Source: Closterium sp. NIES-65 (Eukaryota; Streptophyta; Zygnematophyceae; Desmidiales; Closteriaceae). Taken from it: 64,000 nucleotides of DNA. Position numbers and translations under genes: made by a program. Location of the stretch: NCBI GenBank assembly GCA_948144175.1, contig CANXME010002538.1, forward strand, positions 682,001 through 746,000, given 5' to 3'. The notes below the pieces were generated by a model. The model was given only the letters and a program-made list of their open reading frames with translations, did not search any database and had not been told where the DNA came from. Below, in pieces: positions 1 to 10,906 of this stretch. Position 1 is the first letter of the stretch; each line of letters begins with the position of its first letter.

Positions 1-1275
1 TCAGTACCCCCAGGCTCAACACCCCCAGGCTCAGCACCCACAGGCTCAGCACCTCCAGACTTCGCACCCCCAGGCTCAGCACCCCCAAGCGTAGCACCCC
101 CAGTCCCAGCACCCCCAGGCTCAGCTCCCGCAGCAGCACCTGAGTCACCAGTGACCTTGACAGGCTCGACCGCGTCTACCTGGGACACACCTGAAGGGGC
201 AGGACCCTGAGGGGGGAGGGGGTCTACCGGGGGGGGACCTAGTACCAAGAAGAGCGGGGGCGGGGGGAGGGACGGAGTGCGGTAGGGGAAGAGGCGGTAG
301 TAGGGTACTGACTCGTCGAACGTGACGTCCTGGGAGGACAGAACACGTCGAGAGGTGGGGTGGTAGAACTGCCACCCAGGGGCGTCGGGGGGGAACCTCA
401 GGAAGACGCAGGGAGCAGCGCGAGGGGACAGCTTGTCCGCAGACAAGTCGCGGACAAACGCCCGAGATCCCCAGACCCGGAACGCCGACGCATCGCCAAC
501 CTTCCCCGTCCACAGCAGGGCTGGGGAGGTCTCCGGCCTGGAGACCCTGGGGTGGAGGTTGATCTGATGCGCCGCGTACCTGACCGCAAACGGCCACAGA
601 AAATGGGGGGCAGCCGCATGCATCATAGACGTACGAGCAACGTCCATGACCATGCCAATGCGGCGCTCAGCAATCCCATTTTGCTGCGGTGAGTCCGGAA
701 GCGTGAAGGTCTGGCGGATGCCTCGCGCACGACAGAAGGCACACAGAAGGCGAGAGGAGAACTCTCCGCCTCTGTCCGAGTGCAGACGCAACACAGGAAA
801 GTCCGAGCCAAAGCTCTGCCTGAGCTGGAGACGAGCTTCGCGGATCCAGTCGATCAGCACCTCAGTGACATCACCCTTGCTGCGCAAGGGGAAGACTGTG
901 GTGTAACGCGAGTAGTCGTCAACCACCAACAGGAAGTAGCGCTCGTGACCGAGTCCACGGACGCGGGCAGGGCCCCACACGTCCATGTGAAGTGTCTGCA
1001 ACGGAGCCTCTGTCGGAGGAAACTGGGAGGAGTGAGGGGCAGCACGCTGGCGCCCCTCGACACAGGGGACACAGGCAAGGCCAGGGCCCTGAGGAAGGGG
1101 AGGGAGGGACCGGGGGAGACCAGACACAAGAAGACGGGAGGCCATGCCTCTAAGCCGAAGCAGAGAGGGGTGGCCAAGGCGGTGGTGCCAGAGGAGAGTC
1201 TCGTGAGACAGACGGCGACACGAACAGGGGGCAGACTCAGGACCAGACCTGGACGCTGCAGCAAACACTTGACCA
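1..1275 (-). pseudogene. Element A: inverted copia integrase block
   Basis: Read on the minus strand from about 1275 to 1, this is the middle of a Ty1/copia polyprotein. It holds the GAG-pre-integrase zinc region (HHRLGH ... CVPC), the integrase core with its three acidic positions in MDVWGP, LHSDRGGEF and NGIAERR, the copia integrase C-terminal region, and the start of the Gly/Glu/Pro repeat linker (AEPGG units, 1-140). I see no in-frame stop, and the frame runs off the window start. Integrase inserts retrotransposon cDNA into the chromosome; here it is disconnected. The RT/RNase H half of the same family follows on the opposite strand, so this block is inverted relative to its 3' half. Confidence 0.85.
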
Positions 1276-2562
1276 GACAGGTTCTTCGTCTGGAGGTTCT
1301 CCGCCTGGAGGTGCTTCGTCTCGCCGAGAGCCACTCTCCCCACAGGAGCTACGTGAGTGGTTTGCCCGGCGCTGGAGGCGTGCTGCTGGTGCTGGAGGTT
1401 CTTCGGCTGCAGAGGGTGCTGCTGCCGCGCGTCCCGGAGGTGCTCGTGCTGTGGGTGCTGGAGCTGCTGGGCCTGAGGGTTCTCTTGGAGCTGGTGCTGC
1501 TGAGGGTGTTGGCGCTGAGACTACTGCTGGCGGTCCGACTGCCAGTGCTCCTGGTGCTGCTAGGGGTTCTGGAGCGTGTACGTCGACGACTTGGTCTTTG
1601 CCACAGCTGACACTGCTGGACTCGCCTACGTGAAGTCCGAGCTGCAGAAGAGACACACGTGCACTGACCTGGGTGAACTGCGCAGCTACCTTGGCTTGCA
1701 GATCACCCGGGACAGAGCACGCCGCACCATTACCCTGACTCAGTCACACATGGTGCAGCAGGTCCTTCAGCGCTTCGGCTTCACGTACTCCTCGCCTCAG
1801 GCCACTCCTCTGTCTACTCGCCACTCGCTCTCAGCTCTGCCTTCACATGAGTCCGTAGAGTCGAGTGGTCCGTATGCAGAGCTTGTTGGCTGCCTCATGT
1901 ACCTGATGACCTGCACACGACCTTACCTTGCATACCCTCTTAGCATTCTCGCACGCTATGTTGCTCCTGGGAGACACCGACCAGAGCATATGGCTGCAGC
2001 GAAGAGGGTGTTGCGCTACTTGTGCAGTACGTCAGGCATGGGGCTAGTGCTTGGAGGGCGCAGTCCAGTGGACCTCACTGGGCACGCGGACGCTTCTTGG
2101 GCTGACGACCAGGCTACGCAGCGGTCGTCACAGGGTTACACCTTCAGCCTTGGTTCCGGCTCTGTTTCGTGGCGGGCTACCCGCTCGTCTTCTGTTCTCG
2201 GCTCCAGTTGTGAGGCTGAGATCTACGCCGGGGCTATGGCTGCTCAGGAGCTTCGCTGGCTCACCTACCTGCTGACCGACCTTGGAGAGCTGCCTCGTTC
2301 TCCTCCAGTCCTGTACGTAGACAACAGGGCCATGCTGGCCTTGTGTCGAGAGGAGCGACTGGAGCACAGGACAAAGCACATTGCTCTCCGCTACTTTCTT
2401 GCTCGTGAGCTACAGCAGCGTGGACAGTTGCGACTTGCGTACGTGGCCTCTGAGGCCAACACTGCTGATGTCTTCACCAAGGCAGTTGCTCCTTGTGATC
2501 ATCAGCGTTGCTGCACACAGCTAGGTCTTGTGCCTGTCTTGCCTCACTTGCTCACTTCTTGA
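1276..2562 (+). pseudogene. Element A: linker, RT C-terminus and RNase H
   Basis: The frame starts in the glycine/alanine-rich linker (RREPLSPQEL, 1320-1350). Near 1570-1580 it jumps directly to the RT catalytic box YVDDLVFA, so about 1.3 kb (end of the linker and the RT fingers and palm) is missing compared with elements D and E. From the box to TGA at 2560-2562 the frame is open. It includes the RT thumb region and copia RNase H, with DASWADD, CEAEIYA, YVDNRA and HIALRYF marking the catalytic region. The product would be a truncated RT without its N-terminal half, hence non-functional. Confidence 0.85.
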
Positions 2563-2774
2563 CCTTGCTTGTACCTTGACCTATATATACTCTTGCTCTT
2601 GCTTGCTTGACTATTGTATATCTCTATATATGATCTTGCATGTGAACTGGCCTTGTGGCCCTTGAACTTGTGCTCGGACTGTGTGGTGACTTTGTGATCC
2701 ACCTTGAGCTTTGCTTTGCTTTGCTTGACTAGTCTTGTGACCCCTTGTTCTCCCCCACTTTGCCTATGGGGGTG
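2563..2774 (+). other. Element A 3' untranslated tail and polypurine tract
   Basis: AT-richer, TTGC-rich sequence following the pol stop. The same tail (GTGGTGACTTTGTGATCCACC, then a TTTGC repeat and CTCCCCCACTTTGCCTA) occurs downstream of pol in elements B, D, K and, reversed, E. It ends in TATGGGGGTG, the likely plus-strand primer, directly before the LTR. No gene is seen. Confidence 0.7.
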
Positions 2775-2906
2775 TGTCAGAATATTATAGCTTGCTTATT
2801 TGTGTAGGCTATAGTGGGGTATCCCATAGGGGGTACAACCCAACTAGGGTTTCCTATTTGTACTCACTTCATTCATAGTTCAATCATTCTTGTTCAATTC
2901 TTCTCA
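2775..2906 (+). repeat. Element A 3' LTR (short type, about 132 bp)
   Basis: Starts TGTCAGAATATT right after the polypurine tract and ends near TTCTCA. It shares the core GGCTATAGTGGGGTA ... GGGTACAAC with the LTRs of B, D, E, K and M. The right edge is judged from alignment to those copies. No 5' partner is visible because the element runs off the window start. Confidence 0.75.
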
Positions 2907-3177
2907 TTGCAGAGTCGGCGGATGGAGTTGAGTCGTAGCATTTAATGAACGCATATGGCTCAAGAAGACTCCTAATCCAAACCTGAAACAGGATCAACAC
3001 CTTGGCGTACCACTCCGTGGTCTCCTCATCATCGTCCTCGCCAACAACTGCAATGTTGGAGAACCATGGCCGACCATAGAACATTGGTGCTGCCCTGACG
3101 TGATGAGGCAGGCAACTGAAAGCTGCATCAACGGCAGCAGGCATGGCCAATCCATTGTGGACTTGAATGGATTGCAA
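2907..3177 (-). pseudogene. Unrecognised protein fragment
   Basis: A minus-strand frame of about 90 codons between elements A and B. It has balanced amino-acid composition, unlike the biased frames of the retrotransposons, and contains FYGRPWFSNIAVV, an acidic run EDDDEE and WYAKVLILFQVW. The pattern of a conserved tryptophan/tyrosine block after an acidic stretch recalls the C-terminal part of large plant and fungal transposase-like proteins (for example Kyakuja/Dileera/Zisupton type). That resemblance is an impression only. The frame continues into the element A LTR at its 3' end, so the natural end is lost. It could also be an exon of a broken host gene. Confidence 0.35.
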
Positions 3178-3381
3178 TTCAAGGATGGGAATAAGGGGGT
3201 GAGGAGGAATTGGGGTGGTGGGGGTCTAGAGGGGGGGGGGGGGGGGGGAAGAAGGGGGTGGTGATTATTTATTGAACAGAGATGGCGAAGTAGTTTGCAC
3301 CAATGGAGGTAATGTATCCTTATGGGCAGCATTTCACTTAATGGTATGATGTCGAGTGTTCGCCCAGAACAATTTGGGGCA
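3178..3381. other. Intergenic spacer with poly-G run
   Basis: No coding feature is supported. It contains an uninterrupted G run of about 18 at 3231-3248 within a longer purine-rich stretch. TTGTT at 3382-3386 immediately follows and is the left target duplication of element B. Confidence 0.6.
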
Positions 3382-3386
3382 TTGTT

Positions 3387-3511
3387 TGTCAAACTCATAT
3401 GCTATAGTTTCTGTAGGCTGTAATGGGGTAGACTATATGGGGTACAACATTTCTAGGTTTTCCTACTTGTACCCACCTCTTTCCTAGTTCATCCATTCCT
3501 CATTCTTCACA
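3387..3511 (+). repeat. Element B 5' LTR
   Basis: 125 bp, TGTCAAACTC to TTCTTCACA, aligned end to end with the 3' copy at 17841-17965. At this length U3, R and U5 must be very compact. No TATA box is obvious, though ACTATATGGGG lies near the middle. Confidence 0.92.
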
Positions 3512-3554
3512 TGGTATACAGCAGGTTCCCTCGTGGGAACGCTTCTCAGGGCCC
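3512..3554 (+). promoter_or_regulatory. Element B primer binding site, hairpin and GGGCCC palindrome
   Basis: TGGTATACAGCAGG directly follows the LTR and resembles the initiator tRNA-Met 3' end complement with small changes. It overlaps a perfect stem-loop, GTTCCC (3525-3530), loop TCGT, GGGAAC (3535-3540), and is followed by the palindrome GGGCCC (3549-3554). The same order is found in D, E and K. Confidence 0.75.
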
Positions 3555-3559
3555 ACCAC

Positions 3560-4376
3560 CTAACACGATCTTTTTTTCCTGCACGAGGCGCGCCCCGTAG
3601 GCCGCCCTCACGTCGCGCCCTCTTAGAGGCCACTCGTCGCCGTCCTTTGCGGCCCCGTCGCCGCCCCTCTAGGCCCCTCGCCGCCCCTTCACGGCCCCGT
3701 CGCCCCCGCTCTAGGCCTCGTCGCCGCCCCTCTAGGCCCCTCGCAACCCCTTCGCGGCCCCGTCGCCGCCCCTTGCGGCCCCGTAGCCGCCCCCTCTAGG
3801 ACCCTTACGGCCCCTTCGCGACCTCGTCACCGCCCCTCTTGGCCCCTCTGCGACCCCGTCGCCGCTCCTAGCGGCCCCGTCGCCGCCCCTGGAGGCCCCG
3901 TCGCCACCCTTCGCGGACACCTCGCCGCCCTTAGCGGCCACGTCGCCGCCCCTAGCAGCCCCGTCACCGCCCCTAGCGGCCCCGACGCCGCTCTTCGCGG
4001 CCCTATCGCCGCCTCTACCAGCCCCGTCGCCGCCTCTACCGGCCCCTTCACCGCTGAGCCGCCCAGCAGCTGAGCAGCCGAGCCACCACGCCGCCAGCCG
4101 CCCAGTAGCTGAGGCGCCCAACAGCCGAGCCGCCGAGCCGCCCAGCAGCCGAGCCGCCGAGCCGCCGCGCTGCCCACCAACCGAGCTGCCCAGCAGCCGA
4201 GCCGCCCAGCAGCCGAGCCGCCGAACCGCCGAACCGCCGATCCGCCGAGCCGACGTGCCGCCCAGCACCCGAGCCGCCGAGCCGCCCTGCCGTCGAGCCG
4301 CGACTGTTCCTACCGGCACGCCCCGGCCCTACTTAATTGGACTGGTGAGATCACTCCCTGCTAGGCCACCGCAGTC
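3560..4376 (+). repeat. Element B GC-rich leader with two tandem-repeat blocks
   Basis: Transcribed leader between the primer site and gag. Following a T run (3570-3576), 3600-4060 is a degenerate tandem array of about 20 bp units of type GGCCCCGTCGCCGCCCCT. From 4060 to 4300 a second array of CAGCAGCCGAGCCGCC-type units follows. Open frames exist on both strands because of composition, but they have no good ATG and their sequences do not resemble each other between copies, so I treat the region as non-coding. Confidence 0.7.
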
Positions 4377-4536
4377 ATGGCTACCCCAAGTGTCCTTACC
4401 TTTGATACTGAGGGTCGTGCTATTGACTTTGAGGTCTGGGTCGATGACCTCCTGCTGTTCCTACAGTGCGATAGGGCAGACTGACTCTCCCTTTTCGATC
4501 TCACCTCTGGTGCCTCTCCTGCCCCGCCTGCTACTG
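4377..4536 (+). pseudogene. Element B gag, 5' piece
   Basis: ATG at 4377 begins MATPSVLTFD, the same gag start as in D and E, which also share the WVDDLLLFLQCDRAD motif. An in-frame TGA stands at 4482-4484 where the intact D copy has a glycine codon. The frame then continues as LSLFDLTSGASPAP and is cut at 4536 by the insertion of element C. Gag forms the virus-like particle that packages element RNA. Gag resumes at 11919. Confidence 0.85.
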
Positions 4537-5508
4537 TGTCAATAAGAGTTGGGTATTGGCCCCGTCCTCGCTTGGGCGGAGCCGACTTCGTGGTCGGGTG
4601 TGAGGGGAGCAGCCGACCTGCAGTAGTGGGTGAGCTGGTCGACGAGGAGGTCGACCTGCACGGGGGACCACTGCACGGGCGCCGACTTCAGGGAGGCGCC
4701 GACTTCAGGGAGGTCGACTTGGGAGTCGACCTGCGGAGGACGTCAACTTGGTGAAGCCGACTTCGGTGGTCGGCTGATGGACCGCTGGTCGACCTGCGGG
4801 CGGTCGACTGGACCTGGTGGTCGACGAAGGAGGGGCCGACGTCGACCTTGACACAGGACGCCGAGCAGTTGGGCGTCGAGTAGCGGGGCGTCAACTTCGT
4901 GACGCCAGCTTCGGGTGGCCGACGTGGGTGGTCGGCCGACGACTGTGCTGGTCGACGAGGAGCAGGTCGACCAGGAGTGCTGGTCGACGTGGAGCTGGTC
5001 GACCAGAGGGGACGTCGACCTGGAGGAGGTCGACCGATGGTGTCAGTCGCTGGCATGGGATCTGCCAGGCGTCTACATTGTGCACGTGACAGGGAAGTGC
5101 TCACCAACCAGCTGCGTGCATCTGCGAAGCAGGTGCATCGTTGTCCTGCGGGTGCAACGCTGTGCAGCCGACTTGGTGCAGCGCTGGCACACCGTGGACT
5201 TGCAACGTTGGAGAACCGCTACTCTGCAACGCTGGAGCGGTGCGAGCGCTGCTGCGCTGGAACGCGGTCGACCGTGCTGCGCTGGAGGTCGACCAGCAGT
5301 CTAGCTAGCTCTGATGTAGTCAATGTTGCCAATGTTGTTGCTATTATTGTTCTGAACTTTTCCTAGTGGAACTCTTGCCAATTTTCCCCGTGAACTAGCA
5401 AGTAGTGTGTGCACAAGGAAAACGACTAAGGAACAGAGAACGCAGAGATCACACGAGCACACGTGCCTAGCCCGTAGTCTAGCTCCCGTTGCTACAGTTA
5501 TCTCTGCA
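4537..5508 (+). repeat. Element C 5' LTR, rich in GTCGAC
   Basis: 972 bp from TGTCAATAAG to TCTCTGCA. It is packed with the palindrome GTCGAC (about 16 occurrences between 4636 and 5295) and GCCGACTT motifs. It lacks a 35-bp segment present in the 3' LTR at about 11415-11450. Short frames within it are composition artefacts. Confidence 0.93.
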
Positions 5509-5631
5509 TGGTGCGGTGAGCGTGGACGACACCGCGACGTAGTTCAGTCTAGCCGACTTTGCACACACCGATCACGTTCGTAGACCGGCAGCCGTGCAGT
5601 CACTAGCGTGCGCGTAGGCGACGCTGAGGTG
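5509..5631 (+). promoter_or_regulatory. Element C primer binding site and short leader
   Basis: TGGTGCGGTGAGCG abuts the LTR end. It begins with TGG as a primer site should, complementary to a tRNA CCA end, but it is not initiator-Met. The tRNA cannot be named from sequence alone. Only about 110 bp separates it from the gag ATG, unlike the long leaders of B, D and E. Confidence 0.6.
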
Positions 5632-7290
5632 ATGGACACCCTGGAGGGACGGCTGGAGGATGCGAGGAGACGCCATGAGGCCCAGGAGTATGGGGCGATA
5701 CCCTGGGCAGTCGTCGAGGCCGGACTCCGCTCCGTGTGGGCGGCGGAGCATCCCCCTTCTCGACCTGCCTCTCCTCGACCGGTGAACAATGACGGCTGCG
5801 TCGACGTGGGCGTCAACGCCGGTGTAGGTCACGCCAGTAGCAGTGCGGGAGGCACGTCGAGGCACCGAGGTGTGATACACGCCGGTGAAGTCGGTGGCGT
5901 TCAGACTCGAGGGATGCAGTCGTCGGCGGCTGCAGGCTCCTGGCATGGCGACACTGGTGGGCGTCGAAGTGGATTATCGCCGATGTCAGCGTCCCAGGTG
6001 ACGGCAGGTGGGATTGCGCCGAGCTACGGCTACTTCAAGTTTACGCCGGACAGGATCTCGGTCACCCCTCCGCTGGTCGGTCGACCCGACATTCTCACCT
6101 GGAAGGAAGCCATCGAGCCCTAGCTGGAGATGGCCGGGCTGATCGGCTTCGCCCGAGGGACCGTGGCGACGCCGGGGGAGCACCACCCTGACCTGCGTGC
6201 GGAGTTTCGCGCCGTGCAGCTGTTGACCTTCACGGTCATCTCACGGTGCTGCTCGCCAAGCGTGCAGATCGCCTTGAAGTGGTGCCGGGAGTACATCGAC
6301 GCTGGCCACCGGGCGTGGCACTTCATTGAGTCGACGTACCAGGTCACCGACGACCTGTTCATCGCCCAGCTGGAGGGACAGCTGACGCACCTGCGCATGG
6401 GTGACGAGGAGACAGCGACCGACTACTGCAACCGGGCGCGGCGAATTCTCGCCACCATCAGGATGGCCGGCGCGCAGTACTCCACGGCGTCGTATATCAC
6501 CCATGTCATGCAGGGACTCTCTAGCAGCTACAACCTGCTGAAGCGGCTGTCTATGGCGCCGAGCACAAGGGCGACGCTCAACGAGGACAACCTGACCTCG
6601 TATATCCTGCAGGACGAGGCGATGCAGGAGGCTGAGCGGTCGCAGGAGCTCTTGGCGCAGGCAAACTTGGTCACCTCAGCGAAGCAAGGAGGCCGACCGG
6701 GGCAGCGCGGGCAGTATGGCGGTGGTGGTAGCAGTGGCTGGAAGCCGGCAAAGGAGGTCGACAAGAGGAAGTCGACCAAGGACAGCGGTCGTGGAGGAGG
6801 AGGTCGACGTCGGGAATGCTGGCTGTGCGACGATCCCGACCATCTCTCCTTCGAGTGTCCCAACCGCAGCGACTCTGACAACGAGGATGCTAAGGGAGGC
6901 CGTGGGAGGTCTGGCAGCCGTCGTCCTCGTCGTGGAGGAAACCAGCCGCGCAAGGAGAAGCAGTCGACCAAGACATCGACTTCGGCGAAGGACGCCGACT
7001 CCCCTGCAGGCGGCAAGGGGCGAGACGACAAGACGGCGTCGTGCTCGGTGGTCGGCGTCGTGGAGCCGACCATCTCTCTGGCGCCGGAGGCCGGAGAGGA
7101 CTTCCAGGCGGTGGCGGCAGCTGTGCAGGCGAACCCGGTGGTGGTCCTGCTCGACAGCGGTTGCTCCCACCACCTGATGGGGACGAAGGAAGCCTTCGTC
7201 GACTTGCAGCCGAGCGACGCCATCAGGCATGTGCGCGGCTTCAATGGGGCGCTGCAGGATGTCCAGGGCCGCGGCACCGTCGCTCTGCAG
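5632..7290 (+). pseudogene. Element C gag and protease
   Basis: Starts at ATG 5632 (MDTLEGRLED). An upstream GTG at 5608 is less likely in a eukaryote. An in-frame TAG at 6121-6123 interrupts after about 163 codons, and the frame continues with the conserved capsid part (AHRAWHFIESTY-type region; UBN2-like gag). A canonical zinc knuckle CWLCDDPDHLSFEC (C-x2-C-x4-H-x4-C) lies at 6817-6858 among Arg/Gly-rich and Lys-rich stretches. The aspartic protease motif LLDSGCSHH follows near 7150-7175. Around 7285-7300 the reading shifts to another frame, where the protease C-terminus (VLYVPGVRANLLS) continues. Gag builds the particle and protease cleaves the polyprotein. Confidence 0.88.
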
Positions 7291-10200
7291 GAGAGGCCGG
7301 GAAGGAGGTGCTCATCCCCGACGTGTTGTACGTGCCGGGTGTGCGAGCCAACCTGCTGTCGGCCGGCCAGCTGAAGGAGCATGGCGTGAAGCTGTAGGAG
7401 GACGGAGACGGCATGCTGCTCGTCTCGGCAGCAGGAGTGGTGCTCGGTCGGGCGACGTACACCGGGAGTGTCCTCTGCACCGACCTGCGTCCCTGCGCAA
7501 CGCGGTCGATGTCACCGACGACGGAGGTTGTGGCTCTGCGGGCGATCGTCTCGAAGACGAACTCGACGCCGGACCGGATGCATGCGCGGCTTGCGCACGT
7601 CGGCATGGACACCATACGGAGCTCGGCGAAGAACGAGGTCGCCATTGGGCTGGACCTCAAGTCGGCAACGGACGCCGACTCCCCGTGTGTTTCGTGCGTC
7701 GGCGGGATACTGGCGCGGCACACCTTCCCCGACCAAGGCTCCGACGTCGAGGACGTGATGGCCGTCGTGCACATCGACCTGTGCGGGCCGTTCCGCGTGA
7801 CTGCCAAGGATGGCAGCCTGTACTTCTTGCTGTTGAAGGACCGCAAGACCCGCTACGTGTGGGTGAAGCCGGTCGCCAAGAAGTCAGATGCGTTGCAGGC
7901 GTTCGTACAGTGGCTGGCGGTGGCTGAGCGGCAGACGAAGAAGTCGGTGCTGATGCTGCGTTCTGACCGGGGAGGGGAGTTCCTCGGGAAGCAGTTCACC
8001 GACTTCGTGAACGACAAGGGGATCGTCCACGACCTGACCTGCCCATATACCCCACAGCAGAACGGCATGGCGGAGCGGGAGATGAGGACGGTGGTGGAGT
8101 CGGTGCGGACAATGCTGCTGCACATGGGCGTGCAGCACCACTGGTGGCACCTCGCTCTGCGGCAGACCGTCTGGGTCCGCAACTGCCTGGAGAGGTCGAC
8201 GCTGCCACCGGGGACGACGCCGTACCAGCTGCTGACTGGGAAGAAGCCTGACTTGTCGCTGGCGCGGGTGTGGGGCTGCATGGCGCAGTTCCTTGTTCCC
8301 GAGCAGCAGCGTGGTGGGAAGCTAAAGCCGAAGGCCCGGTGGGGCCTGCACCTTGGCGTGTCGGCGGCGAGCAAGGGCTGGGAGCTCCTTGACGTCGCCA
8401 CCGACCGAGTGGTCACCACGTCGGACGTGGTGTTTTACGAGGAGATGTCGCTGGCTGAGTGGAAGACGGAGCATGGGCCGGTGCCCGGCCGCTCGTCGTC
8501 CACCCCGCCCTCAGACACCTCGTCGGCGACACTGCCGCTGCTTGCTGAGGTCGGTGAGCTTGCTACTGAGGACGTCGAAGACATCCGCACCCCTACCCCT
8601 CCGCCTCTGACCCCTGCCCCTCCCCGCGTGACCGACCTGCGTGGGCTGCCCTCGGCGTCGGCCTCCGGCGATGAGGGGAGTCGTGGGATGCCGCCTTCGG
8701 CGCCGGCCAAGTGCATCGCCGGTGGCCGACGTGACGAGCGGCAACTCGACGTGGGATTGCAGTCGACAGGGGAGGAGCAGGTCGAGGAGCAGCAGCCGAC
8801 AAGGGAGCAGGCTGCCGTGAAGCCGACCACGGAGCAGTCGGCGACCGGGCCGTCGGCAGGGGAGCCAACCACAGGGAAGAAGTCGGCTGGGAAGCCGACC
8901 CCAGTGGAGCAGTCGGCTGGGACGCCGGCTGAGGAACAGCAGGACGTCGAGGGCAGCGACAACAGTGACGATGGAGGGGACGCCAAGGAGGTCCAGCCGG
9001 GACCACAGCGTTCAGGCCGACTTCGGAGGCCACCTGACTTCTTCGTCCCCGCTGCCTTCACCACGGTGTATGACGTGGACGATGATGACAACCTGCTGTA
9101 CGATGACGCCGAGGATGATGAGGAGTTTCCGGAGCTCGACCCCGACATGCTAGCCGACCCCGAACACCGTTGGGACATCTCGACGATGACGATGAAGGAG
9201 GCGTTGGCGAGCTGGAAGGGCCCGGCGGTGAAGGCCGCCATGGAGGAGGAGATTTGCAGCCTCATCAACATGGGCACCTGGGAGCTGGTCGAACGCCCGC
9301 CGGGAGTGAACGTCATGAAGAACCGGTGGGTGTTGACGACGAAGTACCACATCGACGACACCGTCAAGCGAGAGAAGGCGAGGCTGGTCGTGAAGGGCTT
9401 CACACAGGTGTACAGCGCCGACTACGACGAGACGTTCGCGCCGGTGAGCAGCTACGTCACGTTGAGGATCTTCCTCAGCATCGTTGCTGTTCTCAACCTC
9501 AACCTGATGCAGCTCGACATGAAGAATGCCTTCCTGCAGAGCAAGCTCGATCGGGTGCTGTACATGTCCCAGCCGGACTACTTCAACGATGGAACCGGCC
9601 GGGTGTGTAAGCTGCTGAAGAGCCTGTACGGGCTGAAGCAGTCGCCGCTGTTGTGGTACTTGGCGCTCAACGATGTGCTGGTCGGCGCCGGGTGGAAGAA
9701 GAGCCAGGTCGACGAGGCTCTTTACTTCAAGGTTGGCGAGGATGGAGTGGCCTGCTAGGTGCTTGTCTACGTCGACGACCTGCTTGCCTCCAGCAGCAGC
9801 GCCGCGATGCTGAAGGAGCTGAAGGAGCTGCTGGAAGCTGCCTTTGAGCTGCGCGAGATCTCGCCGGTACAGAAGTACCTCGGGCTGGAGATCGTGCGCG
9901 ACAGGTCGGCGGGGAAGCTGTGGCTGCACCAGCAAGGCTACGCCGACAAGCTGCGTAGGCGCTTCCTCGACGAGGAGCAGATCGGGCGCACCCCGAAGAC
10001 GCCGGTCTCGGTCGGTGCCTACGCCGAGCTCACCTTCGATGACGAGGAGGCGCAGGAACGGCAGGAGGAGGAGTACCGCCAGAAGGTCGGCTCGCTGCAG
10101 TTCGCGGCGACGACGACGAGGTCGGATGTCGCCTTCGCCTGCAGCAAGCTGGGGAGCGGCCTCACGGTGAGGAGCGACCAACACTGGCGCAAGGTCGACC

Positions 10201-10778
10201 GCTGCCTCGCCTACCTCGCCAACACACGTGACACCGCCCTGGAGTTCGGCGGTGGACCTGAGTCGCTGGAGCTGGTCGGCTACGTGGACGCCGATGACGC
10301 CGGTGACAAGCAGAACAGGACGAGCACGAGCGGCTACGTGTTCGTCTACGGAGGGGCTGCAGTCTCCTGGTCGAGCCAGCGCATCAAGTGCGCGACGATG
10401 TCGTCGACCGAGTCGGAGTACGTTGCGGCCACTGAAGCTGGCAAGGAGGGACGCCGCCTTCGCTTCCTCCTCGCAGAATTCCGGCAACTGGACACCGGGA
10501 AGCCGACTGTCCTGCGCGTGGACAACAAGTCGGCCATCACTGTCGCCGAGGGCATGGGGTTGATGGGCAACCTCAAGCACATGGAACGGCGACAGGCCAG
10601 GCTGCAGCACATGGTGAGGCGCGGGAAGTTCTCGCTGCAGCACATCCCAACCGCTGAGCAGCCGGCCGACTTCCTGACGAAGGCGCTGCACTATCTGGCC
10701 TTCAACCGCTGCTCCATCGCCATCGGCCAGGTGCGCTTGGCCGACGATGGCAACGAAGTCGATGACGTGCAGCAGTAG
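7291..10778 (+). pseudogene. Element C pol: integrase, RT, RNase H
   Basis: One frame with TAG stops at 7395-7397 and 9756-9758. Order: end of protease, GAG-pre-integrase zinc region (HARLAHVG ... CVSC), integrase core (VHIDLCGPF, LRSDRGGEF, NGMAERE), an acidic/Pro-rich linker, then RT with KNRWV, LDMKNAFLQ, LYGLKQSP and the catalytic box VLVYVDDLL immediately after the second TAG. RNase H has YVDADDAG, TESEYVAA and VDNKSAI. The frame ends at TAG 10776-10778. All catalytic residues seen are intact, so only the stops and the upstream frameshift block function. Both stops could derive from CAG. Confidence 0.92.
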
Positions 10779-10906
10779 GTGCCATGCCCTTTTGCATGGC
10801 TGGTGCGGTGAACGACGTGCTATGTGTTGGGTGCACGTCGACGAGCTAGTCTCCGAGCTGTACTGCCGTGTGGGCTGAATGCCCAAGCGTGAACGCGGCA
10901 GGGGAG
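10779..10906 (+). promoter_or_regulatory. Element C 3' UTR and polypurine tract
   Basis: Short non-coding stretch after pol. The purine run GGCAGGGGAG at 10897-10906 abuts the 3' LTR start TGTCAA and is the likely plus-strand priming site. Confidence 0.7.

Noticed and set aside
4536-5366. Several 70-190 codon frames within the C LTRs.
   Set aside because: Present in both LTR copies because the LTR is GC-rich with few stops; codon content reflects GTCGAC repeats.
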